Translations under genes and position numbers: made by a program
Notes under the pieces: model-generated
The model's database searches: none
Told to the model about the DNA's origin: nothing
The model's input: the letters and a program-made list of their open reading frames with translations, nothing else
NCBI GenBank assembly: GCA_036381255.1
Contig: DASVDG010000094.1
Span: forward strand, 5,225-69,224
From: CALBZE01 sp036381255
GTDB lineage: Bacteria; Gemmatimonadota; Gemmatimonadetes; Longimicrobiales; RSA9
Length of the DNA: 64,000 nt
Direction of reading: 5' to 3'
Shown: one piece after another, positions 15,763-25,323 of the stretch
How the letters are laid out: each line of letters begins with the position of its first letter
How positions within the stretch are numbered: position 1 is the first letter of the stretch

Positions 15763-16905
15763 CTACGCCCGCGCCAGCAGCCGGCCGATCAGCGCCTCGT
15801 TCGACTCCGCCTGCCGCATGAGGGAGAGCAGCGTGTTCATCGCGTCGGCCGGCGTGGAGCCCGCGAACTCGCGGCGCAGCAGGCTCGCCGCGGCGAGCGC
15901 GTCTTCCGAGAGCAGCAGCTCCTCGCGCCGGGTCGCGCTCGCGACCAGGTCGATCGCCGGGAAGACCCGCCGGTCCGCCATCTCGCGGTTCAGCACCAGC
16001 TCGCTGTTCCCCGTCCCCTTGAACTCCTCGAAGATCACCTGGTCCATCCGCGAGCCCGTGTCGACGAGCGCGGTCGCGATGATCGTGAGCGAGCCGCCGC
16101 CCTGCTTCGGATCCACGTTGCGCGCACTGCCCAGGAACCGCTTCGGCTTCTCCAGCGAATTCGCGTCCAGCCCGCCCGACAGTGTGCGCCCGCTCCCGGC
16201 CTCGACCGCGTTGTACGCCCGCGCGAGCCGCGTGATCGAGTCCAGGATCAGCACCACGTCCTCGCCCAACTCGACCTGACGCCGCGCCCGCTCCAGCGTG
16301 ATCTCCGCCACCGCCACGTGCTGGTCCGGAGGGCAGTCGAAGCTCGACGCGACCACCTCGCCGAAGCCGCACGCCTCCATCTCCGTGACCTCCTCCGGCC
16401 GCTCGTCCACCAGCAGCAGGATCAGCTTGCATTCGGGATGGTTCGTCGCGATCCCCTCGGCAACGCTCTGCAGCACCGTCGTCTTCCCGGCCTTCGCCGG
16501 CGCCACGATCAACGCGCGCTGACCCTTGCCGAACGGACAGAACAGGTCGATCACCCGGTTCGTGTGGTCCGGCTGGCCGCGACGCTCCATGCCGCACTCC
16601 AGCACAAGCTGCTCCTGCGGGTGCAGCGCGCTCAGCCGCGGAAAGTCCGGACGCCGCCTCATCTCTTCCGGCGCCCGGCCGTTCACCCGCTCCAGCCGCG
16701 TCAGCGGCGGGCTCTTCCCGCGACCCGGCGAGCGCCCGACCTCGCCGCTGATCTCGTCGCCCGACCGCAACCCGTACTGCTGGATCAGCTTCTGTGAAAC
16801 GTAAATGTCTCCGCTTCCCGCGAGATACCCCGCCTCCCGGCGGCGGATGAATCCCGATCCGCTGCCCAGGACCTCCAGGATCCCCAGGTACTTGTCGTCT
16901 GTCAC
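15763..16905 (-). CDS. Transcription termination factor Rho, divergent paralogue
   Basis: 380 aa, GTG start. It lacks the N-terminal SAP-like Rho_N helices but keeps the RNA-binding cold-shock region (GSGFIRRREAGYLAGSGDIY) and the whole ATPase: Walker A APAKAGKTT, LLLVDERPEEVTEM, Walker B VVLILDSITRLARAYN, Q-loop region SGGLDANSLEKPKRFLGSAR, R-loop FKGTGNSELVL. The Q-loop neighbourhood has two extra residues (NVDPKQGGGS) relative to the second Rho at 62646-63896. Rho is a hexameric RNA helicase that ends transcription. The retained motifs suggest activity, perhaps with altered RNA recognition. Start read from context: GTG preceded by GGAGCAGGTAGC. Confidence 0.9.
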   Translation of the reverse strand: MTDDKYLGILEVLGSGSGFIRRREAGYLAGSGDIYVSQKLIQQYGLRSGDEISGEVGRSPGRGKSPPLTRLERVNGRAPEEMRRRPDFPRLSALHPQEQLVLECGMERRGQPDHTNRVIDLFCPFGKGQRALIVAPAKAGKTTVLQSVAEGIATNHPECKLILLLVDERPEEVTEMEACGFGEVVASSFDCPPDQHVAVAEITLERARRQVELGEDVVLILDSITRLARAYNAVEAGSGRTLSGGLDANSLEKPKRFLGSARNVDPKQGGGSLTIIATALVDTGSRMDQVIFEEFKGTGNSELVLNREMADRRVFPAIDLVASATRREELLLSEDALAAASLLRREFAGSTPADAMNTLLSLMRQAESNEALIGRLLARA

Positions 16906-16977
16906 GCTACCTGCTCCGCTCTAGGTTTGGATGGAAACGTCGCACCCGGCCCGGGCGCCGATCCCGGCCGCAGACGG

Positions 16978-17006
16978 GTGGCAATCTGTCGCTGTCACGC
17001 TAAATT
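16978..17006 (+). promoter_or_regulatory. Weak promoter candidate for the cysteine-desulfurase-like gene
   Basis: GTGGCA, 17 bp, TAAATT in the only AT-rich part of the rho/desulfurase divergent spacer. The -35 match is modest. Confidence 0.3.
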
Positions 17007-17080
17007 TCCGCAGTTCGAACTGCCGGCGTCCGTACCCACTCCACCACCGCCGGGGCGGTGGTACGCACCGAGGCGATCCG

Positions 17081-18325
17081 ATGGCGTCGACCGCACCGAC
17101 CGCAGCCGTTCTGGCGAACACCGCGGAGATCCGGGCGCACTTCCCGGCTCTCGAGCGGATCCACGAGGGGAACCCCGTGGCGTACTTCGATGGACCGGGC
17201 GGCACGCAGGTGCCGCGCCAGGTGGTGGATGCGATGGCGGACTACCTCTTCCGCCACAACGCGAACACGCACTGGGAATACCCCACGAGCGCCGAAACGG
17301 ACGCGCGGATCGACGCCGCGCGCGCGGCGCTGGCCGACTTCCTGGGCGCGGCGCCGGACGAGATCGCGTTCGGCGCGAACATGACCACGCTCACCTTCCA
17401 TCTGGCGCGCGCCCTCGGCCGCGGATGGCGCGCCGGCGACGAGGTGGTCACGACCGAGCTCGACCATCATGCGAACATCGCGCCATGGCGTGCGCTGGAA
17501 CGCGAATTCGGCGTCCGCACGCGGATGGCGAGGATGCGGCCCGAGTCGGGACAGCTCGATTGGGACGACCTCGAGCGCTGCATCACGGAACGGACGCGGC
17601 TGGTCGCGATCGGCGCGGCATCCAACGCCCTCGGCACCATCACCGACGTGCGCCGCGCGGCCGATCTCGCACACGCCGCGGGCGCGCAGATCTTCGTCGA
17701 TGCCGTTCACCTGGCCGCACACGCGCCGATCGACGTGCGCGCCCTCGATTGCGATTTCCTCGCCTGCTCCGCGTACAAGTTCTACGGTCCGCACATCGGC
17801 GTGCTCTACGGCAAGCGCGATCAGATCGAAGCGCTCGATGTGCCGCGCCTCGAGCCCGCGCCGGACGATGCGCCGGAACGGCTCGAGACCGGTACCCAGA
17901 ATCACGAGGGGATCGTGGGAGCCGCCGCCGCCGTGGACTTCATCGCCTCGCTCGCATCGGGCGAGTCCCGACGGGATCGTATCCACGCGGCACTGTCCGG
18001 GTTCCATGCCCGCGGCACGGAGCTCACGCGACGGATCTGGAACGGGCTCGAGTCCCTCGACCGCGTCCGCGTCTACGGCCCCGCGCCCGACCGGCCGAGG
18101 ACGTCCACCGTCTCCTTCGTCGTGGACGGCGTGCCCTCCGTCGAGGTCACGCGGAGCCTCGCCGCACGCGGGGTGTTCGTCTCGCACGGCGACTTCTATG
18201 CCGCGACCGTCGTCGAGCGCCTCGGCCACGCCCGCGACGGGCTCGTCCGCGTCGGCTGCGCATGCTACACGACCGACGAGGAAGTGGACCGGCTGCTCGA
18301 AGGCGTTCGCGCGATCTGTGGCTGA
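17081..18325 (+). CDS. Cysteine desulfurase-like class V aminotransferase
   Basis: 414 aa. It has the CsdA/SufS-like layout: PVAYFDGPGGTQVPRQVVDA, VTTELDHHANIAPW (His stacking on PLP), IFVDAVHLAAHAPI, Schiff-base Lys in ACSAYKFYGPHIG, and RVGCACYTTDEEVDRLL near the end. This matches the TIGR01976-type cysteine-desulfurase-like subfamily, whose members have not all been shown to desulfurate Cys. No Fe-S assembly genes (sufBCD, iscU) are near. The ATG has GAGGCGATC upstream. A weak promoter candidate (GTGGCA 16978, 17 bp, TAAATT 17001) is in the 175-bp divergent gap with rho. Confidence 0.82.
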   Translation: MASTAPTAAVLANTAEIRAHFPALERIHEGNPVAYFDGPGGTQVPRQVVDAMADYLFRHNANTHWEYPTSAETDARIDAARAALADFLGAAPDEIAFGANMTTLTFHLARALGRGWRAGDEVVTTELDHHANIAPWRALEREFGVRTRMARMRPESGQLDWDDLERCITERTRLVAIGAASNALGTITDVRRAADLAHAAGAQIFVDAVHLAAHAPIDVRALDCDFLACSAYKFYGPHIGVLYGKRDQIEALDVPRLEPAPDDAPERLETGTQNHEGIVGAAAAVDFIASLASGESRRDRIHAALSGFHARGTELTRRIWNGLESLDRVRVYGPAPDRPRTSTVSFVVDGVPSVEVTRSLAARGVFVSHGDFYAATVVERLGHARDGLVRVGCACYTTDEEVDRLLEGVRAICG

Positions 18326-18636
18326 GCACCGCCGGGGAGACGGGGTCCGGCTCGCCGCGTGGGCGGCGCACGGCCGATCCGGTCGCCGCGCGCCGGGTCC
18401 GGCCGCTGGGCAGGGTCGGGGACAAGTATACCGCCGGCGCGCGAACGGCGCCATATCCCTGTTGTGATTTGCACCATAATGTAGTAAATTCATAAGTGCG
18501 ACAAGAGGCCGGCGGCACCGATGGGACCGGGATCCGCGCGCGACCACTCCGCGCAGCTCCGGGTCGTCGGTCGACCGGCCTCGTATCTTTTGTCGGGCGC
18601 GCGGATGCGCCCGATGCGACGTATGCAGGAGAGGCT
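18326..18636. other. 311-bp gap with AT-rich promoter-like patch before the DEAD-box gene
   Basis: No gene seen. Positions 18450-18500 are conspicuously AT-rich for this genome (CATAAT at 18475, TTGCAC at 18469 with CATAAG 16 bp later). A TATCTT box lies at 18584-18589, 47 bp before the helicase ATG. One or both probably drive the DEAD-box gene; long AT-rich leaders are common for cold-regulated helicases, but I see no specific cold-shock motif. Confidence 0.4.
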
Positions 18637-19878
<1,242 letters not shown>

Positions 19879-19898
19879 GCCGGGCGCGGCCGCCCGGC
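19879..19898 (+). terminator. Hairpin between convergent helicase and hemolysin III genes
   Basis: GCCGGGCG / CGCCCGGC perfect inverted repeat, starting at the helicase stop codon. No T-run follows on either side, so it may work with Rho or as an RNA 3'-end stabiliser. Confidence 0.4.
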
Positions 19899-19914
19899 CC
19901 CACCCCCTCCCCGC

Positions 19915-20574
19915 TCACCGCGGCAGGACGGACACGTACACCGCGATGTAGTGGCACGCGCTCCCGCCCAGCACGAACAGGTGCCAGATCGCGTGATTGA
20001 AGCGGACGCGCTCGTCCCGTACGTAGAACCAGACGCCCCCGGTGTAGAGCACGCCCCCGGCCAGCAGCCAGATCAGGCCCGTGGCCGGGATCGCGCTCAG
20101 GATCGGCTTCATCGATACCAGGAGCACCCAGCTCATCACCAGATAGAGCAGCGTCGACAGGCGCGGGTACCGCCCGATGCTGTGGATCTTGAACGCGATC
20201 CCGGCCAGGGCGAGAAGCCAGACCGTGCCGAGGAGGACCGGCGCGGCCGGCGTGTGGTCCAGGTTCACCATCAGGAACGGCGTGTACGTGCCCGCGATCA
20301 GCAGGTAGATCGCACAGTGGTCGACGATCCGTAACAGGTGCTTCAGTCGCGGCTCCCTGAAGCTGTGATACAGCGTGGACGCGGCGTAGAGGCCGACCAG
20401 GCTGGCGCCGTAGACGCCGCAACTGATCAAGAGACGCGCGCTTCCATGATCCGAGGCCAGGACGAGGAGCACGGCGAAGCCGGCGAGGCTCAGTCCCAGC
20501 CCGACGCCGTGGGTCACGCTGTTCGCGATGTCCTCGGCGATCCGGCTAAGATCTTCTCCGTACTGCACTTCCAT
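19915..20574 (-). CDS. Hemolysin III / PAQR family membrane protein
   Basis: 219 aa with seven predicted hydrophobic helices. It keeps the family's likely metal-binding positions: NSVTHGVGLGLS near the N-terminus, ASTLYHS, the RIVDHCAIYLLIAGTYTPF segment, and FNHAIWHLFVLGGSACHY near the C-terminus. Bacterial members (TrhA type) influence membrane lipid composition and fluidity; the name hemolysin is historical. The ATG at 20574 has no strong Shine-Dalgarno sequence (purine-poor CGGAGTATGG context). It stands divergent from the sigma-factor operon with 179 bp between start codons. Confidence 0.88.
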   Translation of the reverse strand: MEVQYGEDLSRIAEDIANSVTHGVGLGLSLAGFAVLLVLASDHGSARLLISCGVYGASLVGLYAASTLYHSFREPRLKHLLRIVDHCAIYLLIAGTYTPFLMVNLDHTPAAPVLLGTVWLLALAGIAFKIHSIGRYPRLSTLLYLVMSWVLLVSMKPILSAIPATGLIWLLAGGVLYTGGVWFYVRDERVRFNHAIWHLFVLGGSACHYIAVYVSVLPR

Positions 20575-20753
20575 ACTCCGACAACGACCGCCTCCGGGGC
20601 CGGTCGATGGACGGCTTCATGCATTCGATTCGGTGCTCATCACCGTCACTGCCATGAAAGATTCGGACCGTCCGGGCGCGACGCCGTGAGCGTTCGCGCA
20701 CGCGTTTTTCGACCCGTTCCAACCTTTCGCGCGCCGCGCCCGTCCAAAGGGGC

Positions 20754-21332
20754 GTGAACGGAATCGCGACTCCGATGGTGACGACGCAGACCCGAGAACC
20801 CCGGGCCGAAGCCGTGGCGGCCGATGCCGAAGACGCGAAGCGCGCCGCGGCGGGGGACGCGCGCGCCTTCGAACGGCTGTACCGGCGCCACGGCGCACGG
20901 ATCCACACTCTCGCCCGGCGGATGCTGGGCGAGGACGAGGCGGATGAGGCCACGCAGGAGGCGTTCGTCCGCGCGTGGAAGAAGCTGGACACGTTCCGCG
21001 GCGATGCGGCGTTCGGGACCTGGCTGCATCGGGTCGCGATCAACGTGATCCTCGCGCATCGGGCGGCGCTCGCGAAGCGTCGCGAGCGGTTCCCGGCGGG
21101 TGAGGCCGTGGCCGCGAGCTCGCCGGCCCGCCCGGTCCGCACGGACCTGCGGGTCGACTTCGAGGCGGCGATCGCGACGCTCCCCGACGGCGCGCGGGAG
21201 GTGTTCGTCCTCTACGACGTGGAGGGCTACAAGCACGAGGAGATCGCGGCGCGGTTGGGCGTCAGCACCGGCACGTCGAAGTCCCAGCTGCACCGCGCCC
21301 GGATGTTGTTGCGCGGCTATTTGAAGGAGTAG
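20754..21332 (+). CDS. ECF-type RNA polymerase sigma factor
   Basis: 192 aa from GTG 20754 (AAAGGGG just upstream); ATG 20775 is the alternative. Region 2: DARAFERLYRRHGARIHTLA, then EATQEAFVRAWKKLDTFRGD and FGTWLHRVAINVIL. Region 4: PDGAREVFVLYDVEGYKHEE, then IAARLGVSTGTSKSQLHRA. It is followed after 6 bp by a zinc-finger anti-sigma gene and two DUF4097 genes, which suggests envelope-stress control. It probably also autoregulates this operon. Confidence 0.93.
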   Translation: MNGIATPMVTTQTREPRAEAVAADAEDAKRAAAGDARAFERLYRRHGARIHTLARRMLGEDEADEATQEAFVRAWKKLDTFRGDAAFGTWLHRVAINVILAHRAALAKRRERFPAGEAVAASSPARPVRTDLRVDFEAAIATLPDGAREVFVLYDVEGYKHEEIAARLGVSTGTSKSQLHRARMLLRGYLKE

Positions 21333-21338
21333 ACGACC

Positions 21339-22043
21339 ATGGACGGCACGCATCGTTGGATGGACCGCCTGTCCGAGTACCTGGACGGCGAGCTCGACGC
21401 GGCGGACCGCGCGGCGCTCGAGGCGCACCTGCAGGGATGCGCGGAGTGCGCCGTCGCGCTCGACGAGCTCCGCGCCGTCATCGCGCTGGCGGGCTCTCTG
21501 GAGGACCGGCCGCCGGCGTCGGACCTCTGGCCGGGGATCGCCCGGCGGATCGCCGCGGAGCGGCCGGCCGCGCGGGTCGCCGAGCTGGCGGAGCGGCGCC
21601 GCGAGGCGGTCACGCGCATCTCCTTCTCGCTGCCGCGGCTCGCTGCGGCGGCGATCGCGCTGATGCTCCTGTCGGGCGGCTCGGTATGGCTCGCGATGTC
21701 CGGACGCGCGCCCGCGCCGGCCGCACCCGTCGCGGAGACGACGACGCCCGGCGCCGGCGACCGCGCGGTCCGGCTCGCGACCGACCGGGCGGTCCCCGGC
21801 TACGACCGGGCCGTCTCCGACCTGGCACGGATCCTCGAAGAGGGGCGTGACCGCCTCGATCCGGCGACGATCGAGGTGCTCGAGACGAACCTCCGGATCA
21901 TCGACCGTGCGATCGAGGAGGCGCGGCGCGCGGTCGCACAGGATCCCATGAACGTGTACCTCAACCGCCACCTGGCGGAGAGCATGCAACGCAAGCTCCA
22001 GTTCCTGCGCCAGGCCGGCGAGATCGTTCGAGCCCAGACCTGA
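21339..22043 (+). CDS. Membrane anti-sigma factor with zinc-finger domain
   Basis: 234 aa. The cytoplasmic zf-HC2 domain has RLSEYLDGELDAADRAALEA, then HLQGCAECAVAL with the H-x3-C-x2-C ligands near residues 30-37. A membrane helix follows at about 100-120 (LPRLAAAAIALMLLSGGSVW). The remaining ~110 residues are periplasmic and helical (GYDRAVSDLARILEEGRDRL, IDRAIEEARRAVAQDP). It should bind and inhibit the upstream sigma factor and release it on a signal from outside. It is the second gene of a four-gene operon. Confidence 0.9.
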   Translation: MDGTHRWMDRLSEYLDGELDAADRAALEAHLQGCAECAVALDELRAVIALAGSLEDRPPASDLWPGIARRIAAERPAARVAELAERRREAVTRISFSLPRLAAAAIALMLLSGGSVWLAMSGRAPAPAAPVAETTTPGAGDRAVRLATDRAVPGYDRAVSDLARILEEGRDRLDPATIEVLETNLRIIDRAIEEARRAVAQDPMNVYLNRHLAESMQRKLQFLRQAGEIVRAQT

Positions 22044-22058
22044 AGAGGGGATAGATCC

Positions 22059-22916
22059 ATGTTGAGCGCATTGCTGGCAGCGGGGCTGGCACTCGGCTCC
22101 GCGCCGTACCTCTCGATCGACACGACTTTCGCGGTGTCTCCCGACGCGCGCATCGAGGTCGAGAACTTCCGCGGCTCCGTCCAGGTCCGGACCTGGGAGC
22201 GCGACGCCGTACGCATCGCGGCGGAGCATTCCGATGACGACCGCATCCGGATCCGCCGGTCCGGCGCCTGGGTGCGCATCGAATCCTCCGGCCGATACGG
22301 CCCCGCCCGCGACGTGGATTACGTGATCACCGTGCCGGCCACCGCCGCGCTGCGCATCACGGGACCGTTCAGTGACGTCTCGGTCGACGGCGCCGGGAGC
22401 GACGTGGTCGTGGAGTCCGTACGCGGCGACATCCACGTTCGCGGCGGCGACGGCGTCGTCGAGCTGCGCTCCGTCGAGGGAGCGGTCTCGCTCGAAGGCG
22501 CCCGCGGCCGCATCACCCTCGCCGCGGTCAACGAGACGATCCGCGCGGTCGACCTGGCCGGCGCCGTCCACGCCGAAACCGTCAACGGCGACGTCGTGCT
22601 CGAGCGCATCGACTCGGGCGACGTCGTCGCCTCCACGGTCAACGGCGACGTCCGGTACGGCGGCACCATCCTCGACGATGGGCGCTACGCGCTCAAGACG
22701 CACAACGGCGACGTATCGATCGGCATTCCCGAGGGCGCGAACGCGACCATCTCGATCGCCACGTACAACGGCGAGGTGGATTCCGCGCTGCCGATCATCC
22801 TCACCGAGCTGCGGCGCGACCGGCGCTTCAGCTTCGCGGTGGGGCGCGGTACCGCTCGGGTCGATCTCGAGTCGTTCAACGGGACCATTCGTCTCCGCCG
22901 GCCGGCGGGACGCTGA
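22059..22916 (+). CDS. DUF4097 beta-strand repeat protein, exported
   Basis: 285 aa. A short signal-like N-terminus (MLSALLAAGLALGSAP) leads into a right-handed beta-helix-like repeat: SVQVRTWERDAVRIAAEHSD, then repeated (V/H/Y/F)NGDV/E/T units such as ETVNGDVVLERI, STVNGDVRYGG, THNGDVSIGIP, TYNGEVDSALP and SFNGTIRLR. DUF4097 proteins sit behind ECF sigma/anti-sigma pairs in many phyla and are probably envelope proteins; no activity is known. Start ATG with GAAGAGGGGATAG upstream, 15 bp after the anti-sigma stop. Confidence 0.85.
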   Translation: MLSALLAAGLALGSAPYLSIDTTFAVSPDARIEVENFRGSVQVRTWERDAVRIAAEHSDDDRIRIRRSGAWVRIESSGRYGPARDVDYVITVPATAALRITGPFSDVSVDGAGSDVVVESVRGDIHVRGGDGVVELRSVEGAVSLEGARGRITLAAVNETIRAVDLAGAVHAETVNGDVVLERIDSGDVVASTVNGDVRYGGTILDDGRYALKTHNGDVSIGIPEGANATISIATYNGEVDSALPIILTELRRDRRFSFAVGRGTARVDLESFNGTIRLRRPAGR

Positions 22917-22931
22917 CAGGGAGGTGTGACG

Positions 22932-23741
22932 ATGGGCATCGGATCTGTGGGCAGGAAGGCGTCGGGCGGGATCACGGTCGCGCTGGCCGTGGCGGGCGTC
23001 GCGCTCGCGCCGGCGCCGACGGCGGCGCAGGACTTCACCTGGCGCGGTCGGCTCGCCGCCGGCGCGACGCTCGAGGTCAAGGGCGTGATCGGGGACATCC
23101 GCGCCGTCGCCGCGGATGGCGACGGCGTCCAGGTGGACGCGGAGAAGTACGGCCGCCGCGACGATCCGGCCGGGGTCGAGATCGTCGTGCTCGAGCACGA
23201 CGAAGGCGTGACGATCTGCGCCGTCTACCCGTCCGGCCGCGACGGCCGGCCGAACGAATGCGCGCCGGGCGATGCCGGGCGCCTGAACGCGCGGGACAAC
23301 GACGTGCACGTGAACTTCACCGTGCGCGTTCCGGCCGGCGTCCGGCTCGTCGCCCGCACGGTGAACGGCGAGGTCGAGGCCGAGGGGCTCGGCGGCGACG
23401 TCGTCGCCAGCACCGTGAACGGCGACGTGTCCGTCTCGACGGCCGGCCTGGTCGAGGCGAATACGGTGAACGGCTCGATCCACGCCACACTCGGCCGCGC
23501 GGACTGGACGGACGACCTCGAGTTCGAGACGGTCAACGGCGGGATCACGCTCGTGCTGCCGGCGGAGGTGAACGCGGACGTCCGCGCGGGCACTGTGAAC
23601 GGCCGCATCACGAGCGACTTCCCGCTGCGGGTCGAAGGCCGGCTGAGCCGCCGTCGGCTGCGGGGGACGATCGGTGCCGGCGGCCACGAGCTGTCGCTCG
23701 GCACCGTGAACGGCAGCATCCGGATCCGGAAATCGACGTGA
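22932..23741 (+). CDS. DUF4097 beta-strand repeat protein, exported (second copy)
   Basis: 269 aa. A Sec-type signal peptide (TVALAVAGVALAPAPTAAQD) precedes a repeat domain with RTVNGEVEAEGLGGDV, STVNGDVSVSTAGLVEANTV, ETVNGGITLVLP, GTVNGRITSDFP and GTVNGSIRIRKST. It is a diverged paralogue of the preceding gene and ends the sigma-factor operon. It differs in carrying a two-Cys region (TICAVYPSGRDGRPNECAPG) that could form a disulfide. GGGAGG lies 7 bp before the chosen ATG; GTG 22926 is the alternative. Confidence 0.85.
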   Translation: MGIGSVGRKASGGITVALAVAGVALAPAPTAAQDFTWRGRLAAGATLEVKGVIGDIRAVAADGDGVQVDAEKYGRRDDPAGVEIVVLEHDEGVTICAVYPSGRDGRPNECAPGDAGRLNARDNDVHVNFTVRVPAGVRLVARTVNGEVEAEGLGGDVVASTVNGDVSVSTAGLVEANTVNGSIHATLGRADWTDDLEFETVNGGITLVLPAEVNADVRAGTVNGRITSDFPLRVEGRLSRRRLRGTIGAGGHELSLGTVNGSIRIRKST

Positions 23742-23746
23742 GCCGT

Positions 23747-23784
23747 ACGCGGCCCGGCGCGCGGAAGACGCCGCCGGGCCGCGT
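23747..23784. terminator. Bidirectional GC hairpin between convergent genes
   Basis: ACGCGGCCCGGCG pairs with CGCCgCCGGGCCGCGT (one bulged base) around a 9-nt loop, immediately after the DUF4097 stop and before the stop of the alpha/beta hydrolase on the other strand. Confidence 0.55.
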
Positions 23785-23795
23785 GCCGCGCGGCA

Positions 23796-24584
23796 TCAGC
23801 CGGCGCCTGGGCCGGGCGCCGGTGCCGCGCCCCCGATGACGCCGCGGAGAAACGCGAGGACTTCCCGGTCGAAATCGTCGGACCGGTCGAACGTGATGGC
23901 GTGTCCGGCGCCGTGGATCCGCGCCAGACGGACGTCCGGGATGCGACGCACCAGGATCTCCACGAAGTCGTTCGGGACGACCGGATCGCGCTTGCCCGCG
24001 ACCACGAGTGTGGGACACTGGACGCGTCGCGCCTTTCGGGACGGGTGGTCGCGCGTCGCCCGGAGCCAGGTTCCCAGGAACGCGCCGAGCGACCCCTGCA
24101 TGTACTGACGGGCGACGACCGGGACCAGCGACAGCGGCTCCCGCCCAATGTCCCGAGCGAAGCTGCGGACCTGGCGGAGCAGGCGGCACGAGCCGGGCGC
24201 GCCCGTCGGCGTGACCAGCACCAGCGCCCGCGCCCGCGCCGGCGCCCGGACCGCCGCCTCCAGCACCGCCTGCGCCGCGAGCGAGTGCCCGATCCAGACC
24301 ACGGGGCCGAGGCCGACGGCCGCTGCGAAGGCCAGCAGCCACGACGCCGTCTCCGGCACCGACAGCCCGAGCCGCGGCCCGCGGCTCCGGCCGAAGCCGG
24401 GCAGGTCCGGCGCCACGGGCCGGAACCCCGCCGCGGCGAATGCACGACAATGCCCGCGGAACACGGCGCCCGAGAGCCCGAGGCCGTGCACGAACACCAC
24501 CGGCGGACCCGCGCCGGCATCGATGTAGCGTGCGCGCCGGCCGCCGACCCAGACCTCGGTCCTACGCACCGCCGTCCACCCCAC
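23796..24584 (-). CDS. Alpha/beta hydrolase
   Basis: 262 aa. Core motifs: VVFVHGLGLSGAVFRGH (oxyanion region), VAPDLPGFGRSRG, nucleophile elbow VWIGHSLAAQAVLEAA, acid region VAGKRDPVVPND and His in HGAGHAITFDRSDD. All triad residues are present. Its start overlaps the end of the upstream hydrolase gene by 23 bp, so the two form an operon and are probably translated together. The elbow has Ala where Gly is usual after the Ser, as in some C-C hydrolases and esterases. Substrate unknown. Confidence 0.85.
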   Translation of the reverse strand: MGWTAVRRTEVWVGGRRARYIDAGAGPPVVFVHGLGLSGAVFRGHCRAFAAAGFRPVAPDLPGFGRSRGPRLGLSVPETASWLLAFAAAVGLGPVVWIGHSLAAQAVLEAAVRAPARARALVLVTPTGAPGSCRLLRQVRSFARDIGREPLSLVPVVARQYMQGSLGAFLGTWLRATRDHPSRKARRVQCPTLVVAGKRDPVVPNDFVEILVRRIPDVRLARIHGAGHAITFDRSDDFDREVLAFLRGVIGGAAPAPGPGAG

Positions 24585-25323
24585 GAAGAAACGAAAGGAT
24601 CAGCCGGTTGAACACCCGCGGGCGGTCCGCCATCGGGTTGTGGGCCGCATCCGGGATCACGCGAAGCTGCGCCCCCCTGATTCCGTCGGCCAGGATCCAC
24701 GCGTGGGAGAGCGGCGTGAGAGGATCCAGCCGACCCCAGACCAGGAGCGTCGGGCTCCGGATCCGCGCCAGGAGGGGACGCACGTCGTCGGCCAGGATGT
24801 GGTACATCATGCGCAGGATCGTCCGCGGCCCGGCCCGCAGCGCATCGCGCACCACCGTCGGGAGGAAGGCCGGCCGACCCCACGCGCGCGGCGGAAGCAA
24901 CTCGACCAGGAACCGCACCAGCTCCGCCGCGGACCGGCGGCGCGGGATCCCCGCGGCGCTCGCCAGCACCAGCCGTCCGACCCGGTCCGGCCGACTCGCC
25001 GCGAGGTGGATCGAGATCTGGCCGCCCATCGAATGACCGACCACGTGCGGGCACTCCAACCCCTGGGCATCCAGCCACCGCAGCAGCAGCTCCATCATCG
25101 CCGGGATGCCGCCGGGCGGCACGGTCGCGGACCGGCTCGCGCCGAAGCCGATCAGCTCCGGAACGTGGATGCGGAAATCCTCCTGCAACGCCGGCACCGT
25201 GTACCGCCACCAGCGATGCGAGCCCGCCAGGCCGTGCAGCAGGACCACGGGCGGCCCCGATCCCGCGTGCACCGAGTGGAACCGGTATCCCGCCACCTCC
25301 GTGTACCGCCGGTCGACGGTCAT
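24562..25323 (-). CDS. Alpha/beta hydrolase (paralogue of the downstream gene)
   Basis: 253 aa. Motifs: VVLLHGLAGSHRWWRYTVPA, VPELIGFGASRS, elbow VVGHSMGGQISIHLAA, acid in VWGRLDPLTPL and His in IPDAAHNPMADRP. It is the first gene of a two-gene operon of paralogous hydrolases. It could be a lipase/esterase or a C-C bond hydrolase; nothing nearby points to a pathway. The ATG was chosen because the homologous N-terminus (VAGYRFHSVHAGSGPPVV) starts about 10 residues later; the frame continues upstream without protein-like sequence. Confidence 0.83.
   Translation of the reverse strand: MTVDRRYTEVAGYRFHSVHAGSGPPVVLLHGLAGSHRWWRYTVPALQEDFRIHVPELIGFGASRSATVPPGGIPAMMELLLRWLDAQGLECPHVVGHSMGGQISIHLAASRPDRVGRLVLASAAGIPRRRSAAELVRFLVELLPPRAWGRPAFLPTVVRDALRAGPRTILRMMYHILADDVRPLLARIRSPTLLVWGRLDPLTPLSHAWILADGIRGAQLRVIPDAAHNPMADRPRVFNRLILSFLRGVDGGA

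Noticed and set aside
20646..23687. 1013-codon minus-strand frame across the sigma/DUF4097 operon
   Set aside because: It spans four real genes on the other strand, and its repeated D/V/A/R pattern mirrors the NGDV repeats of the DUF4097 genes.
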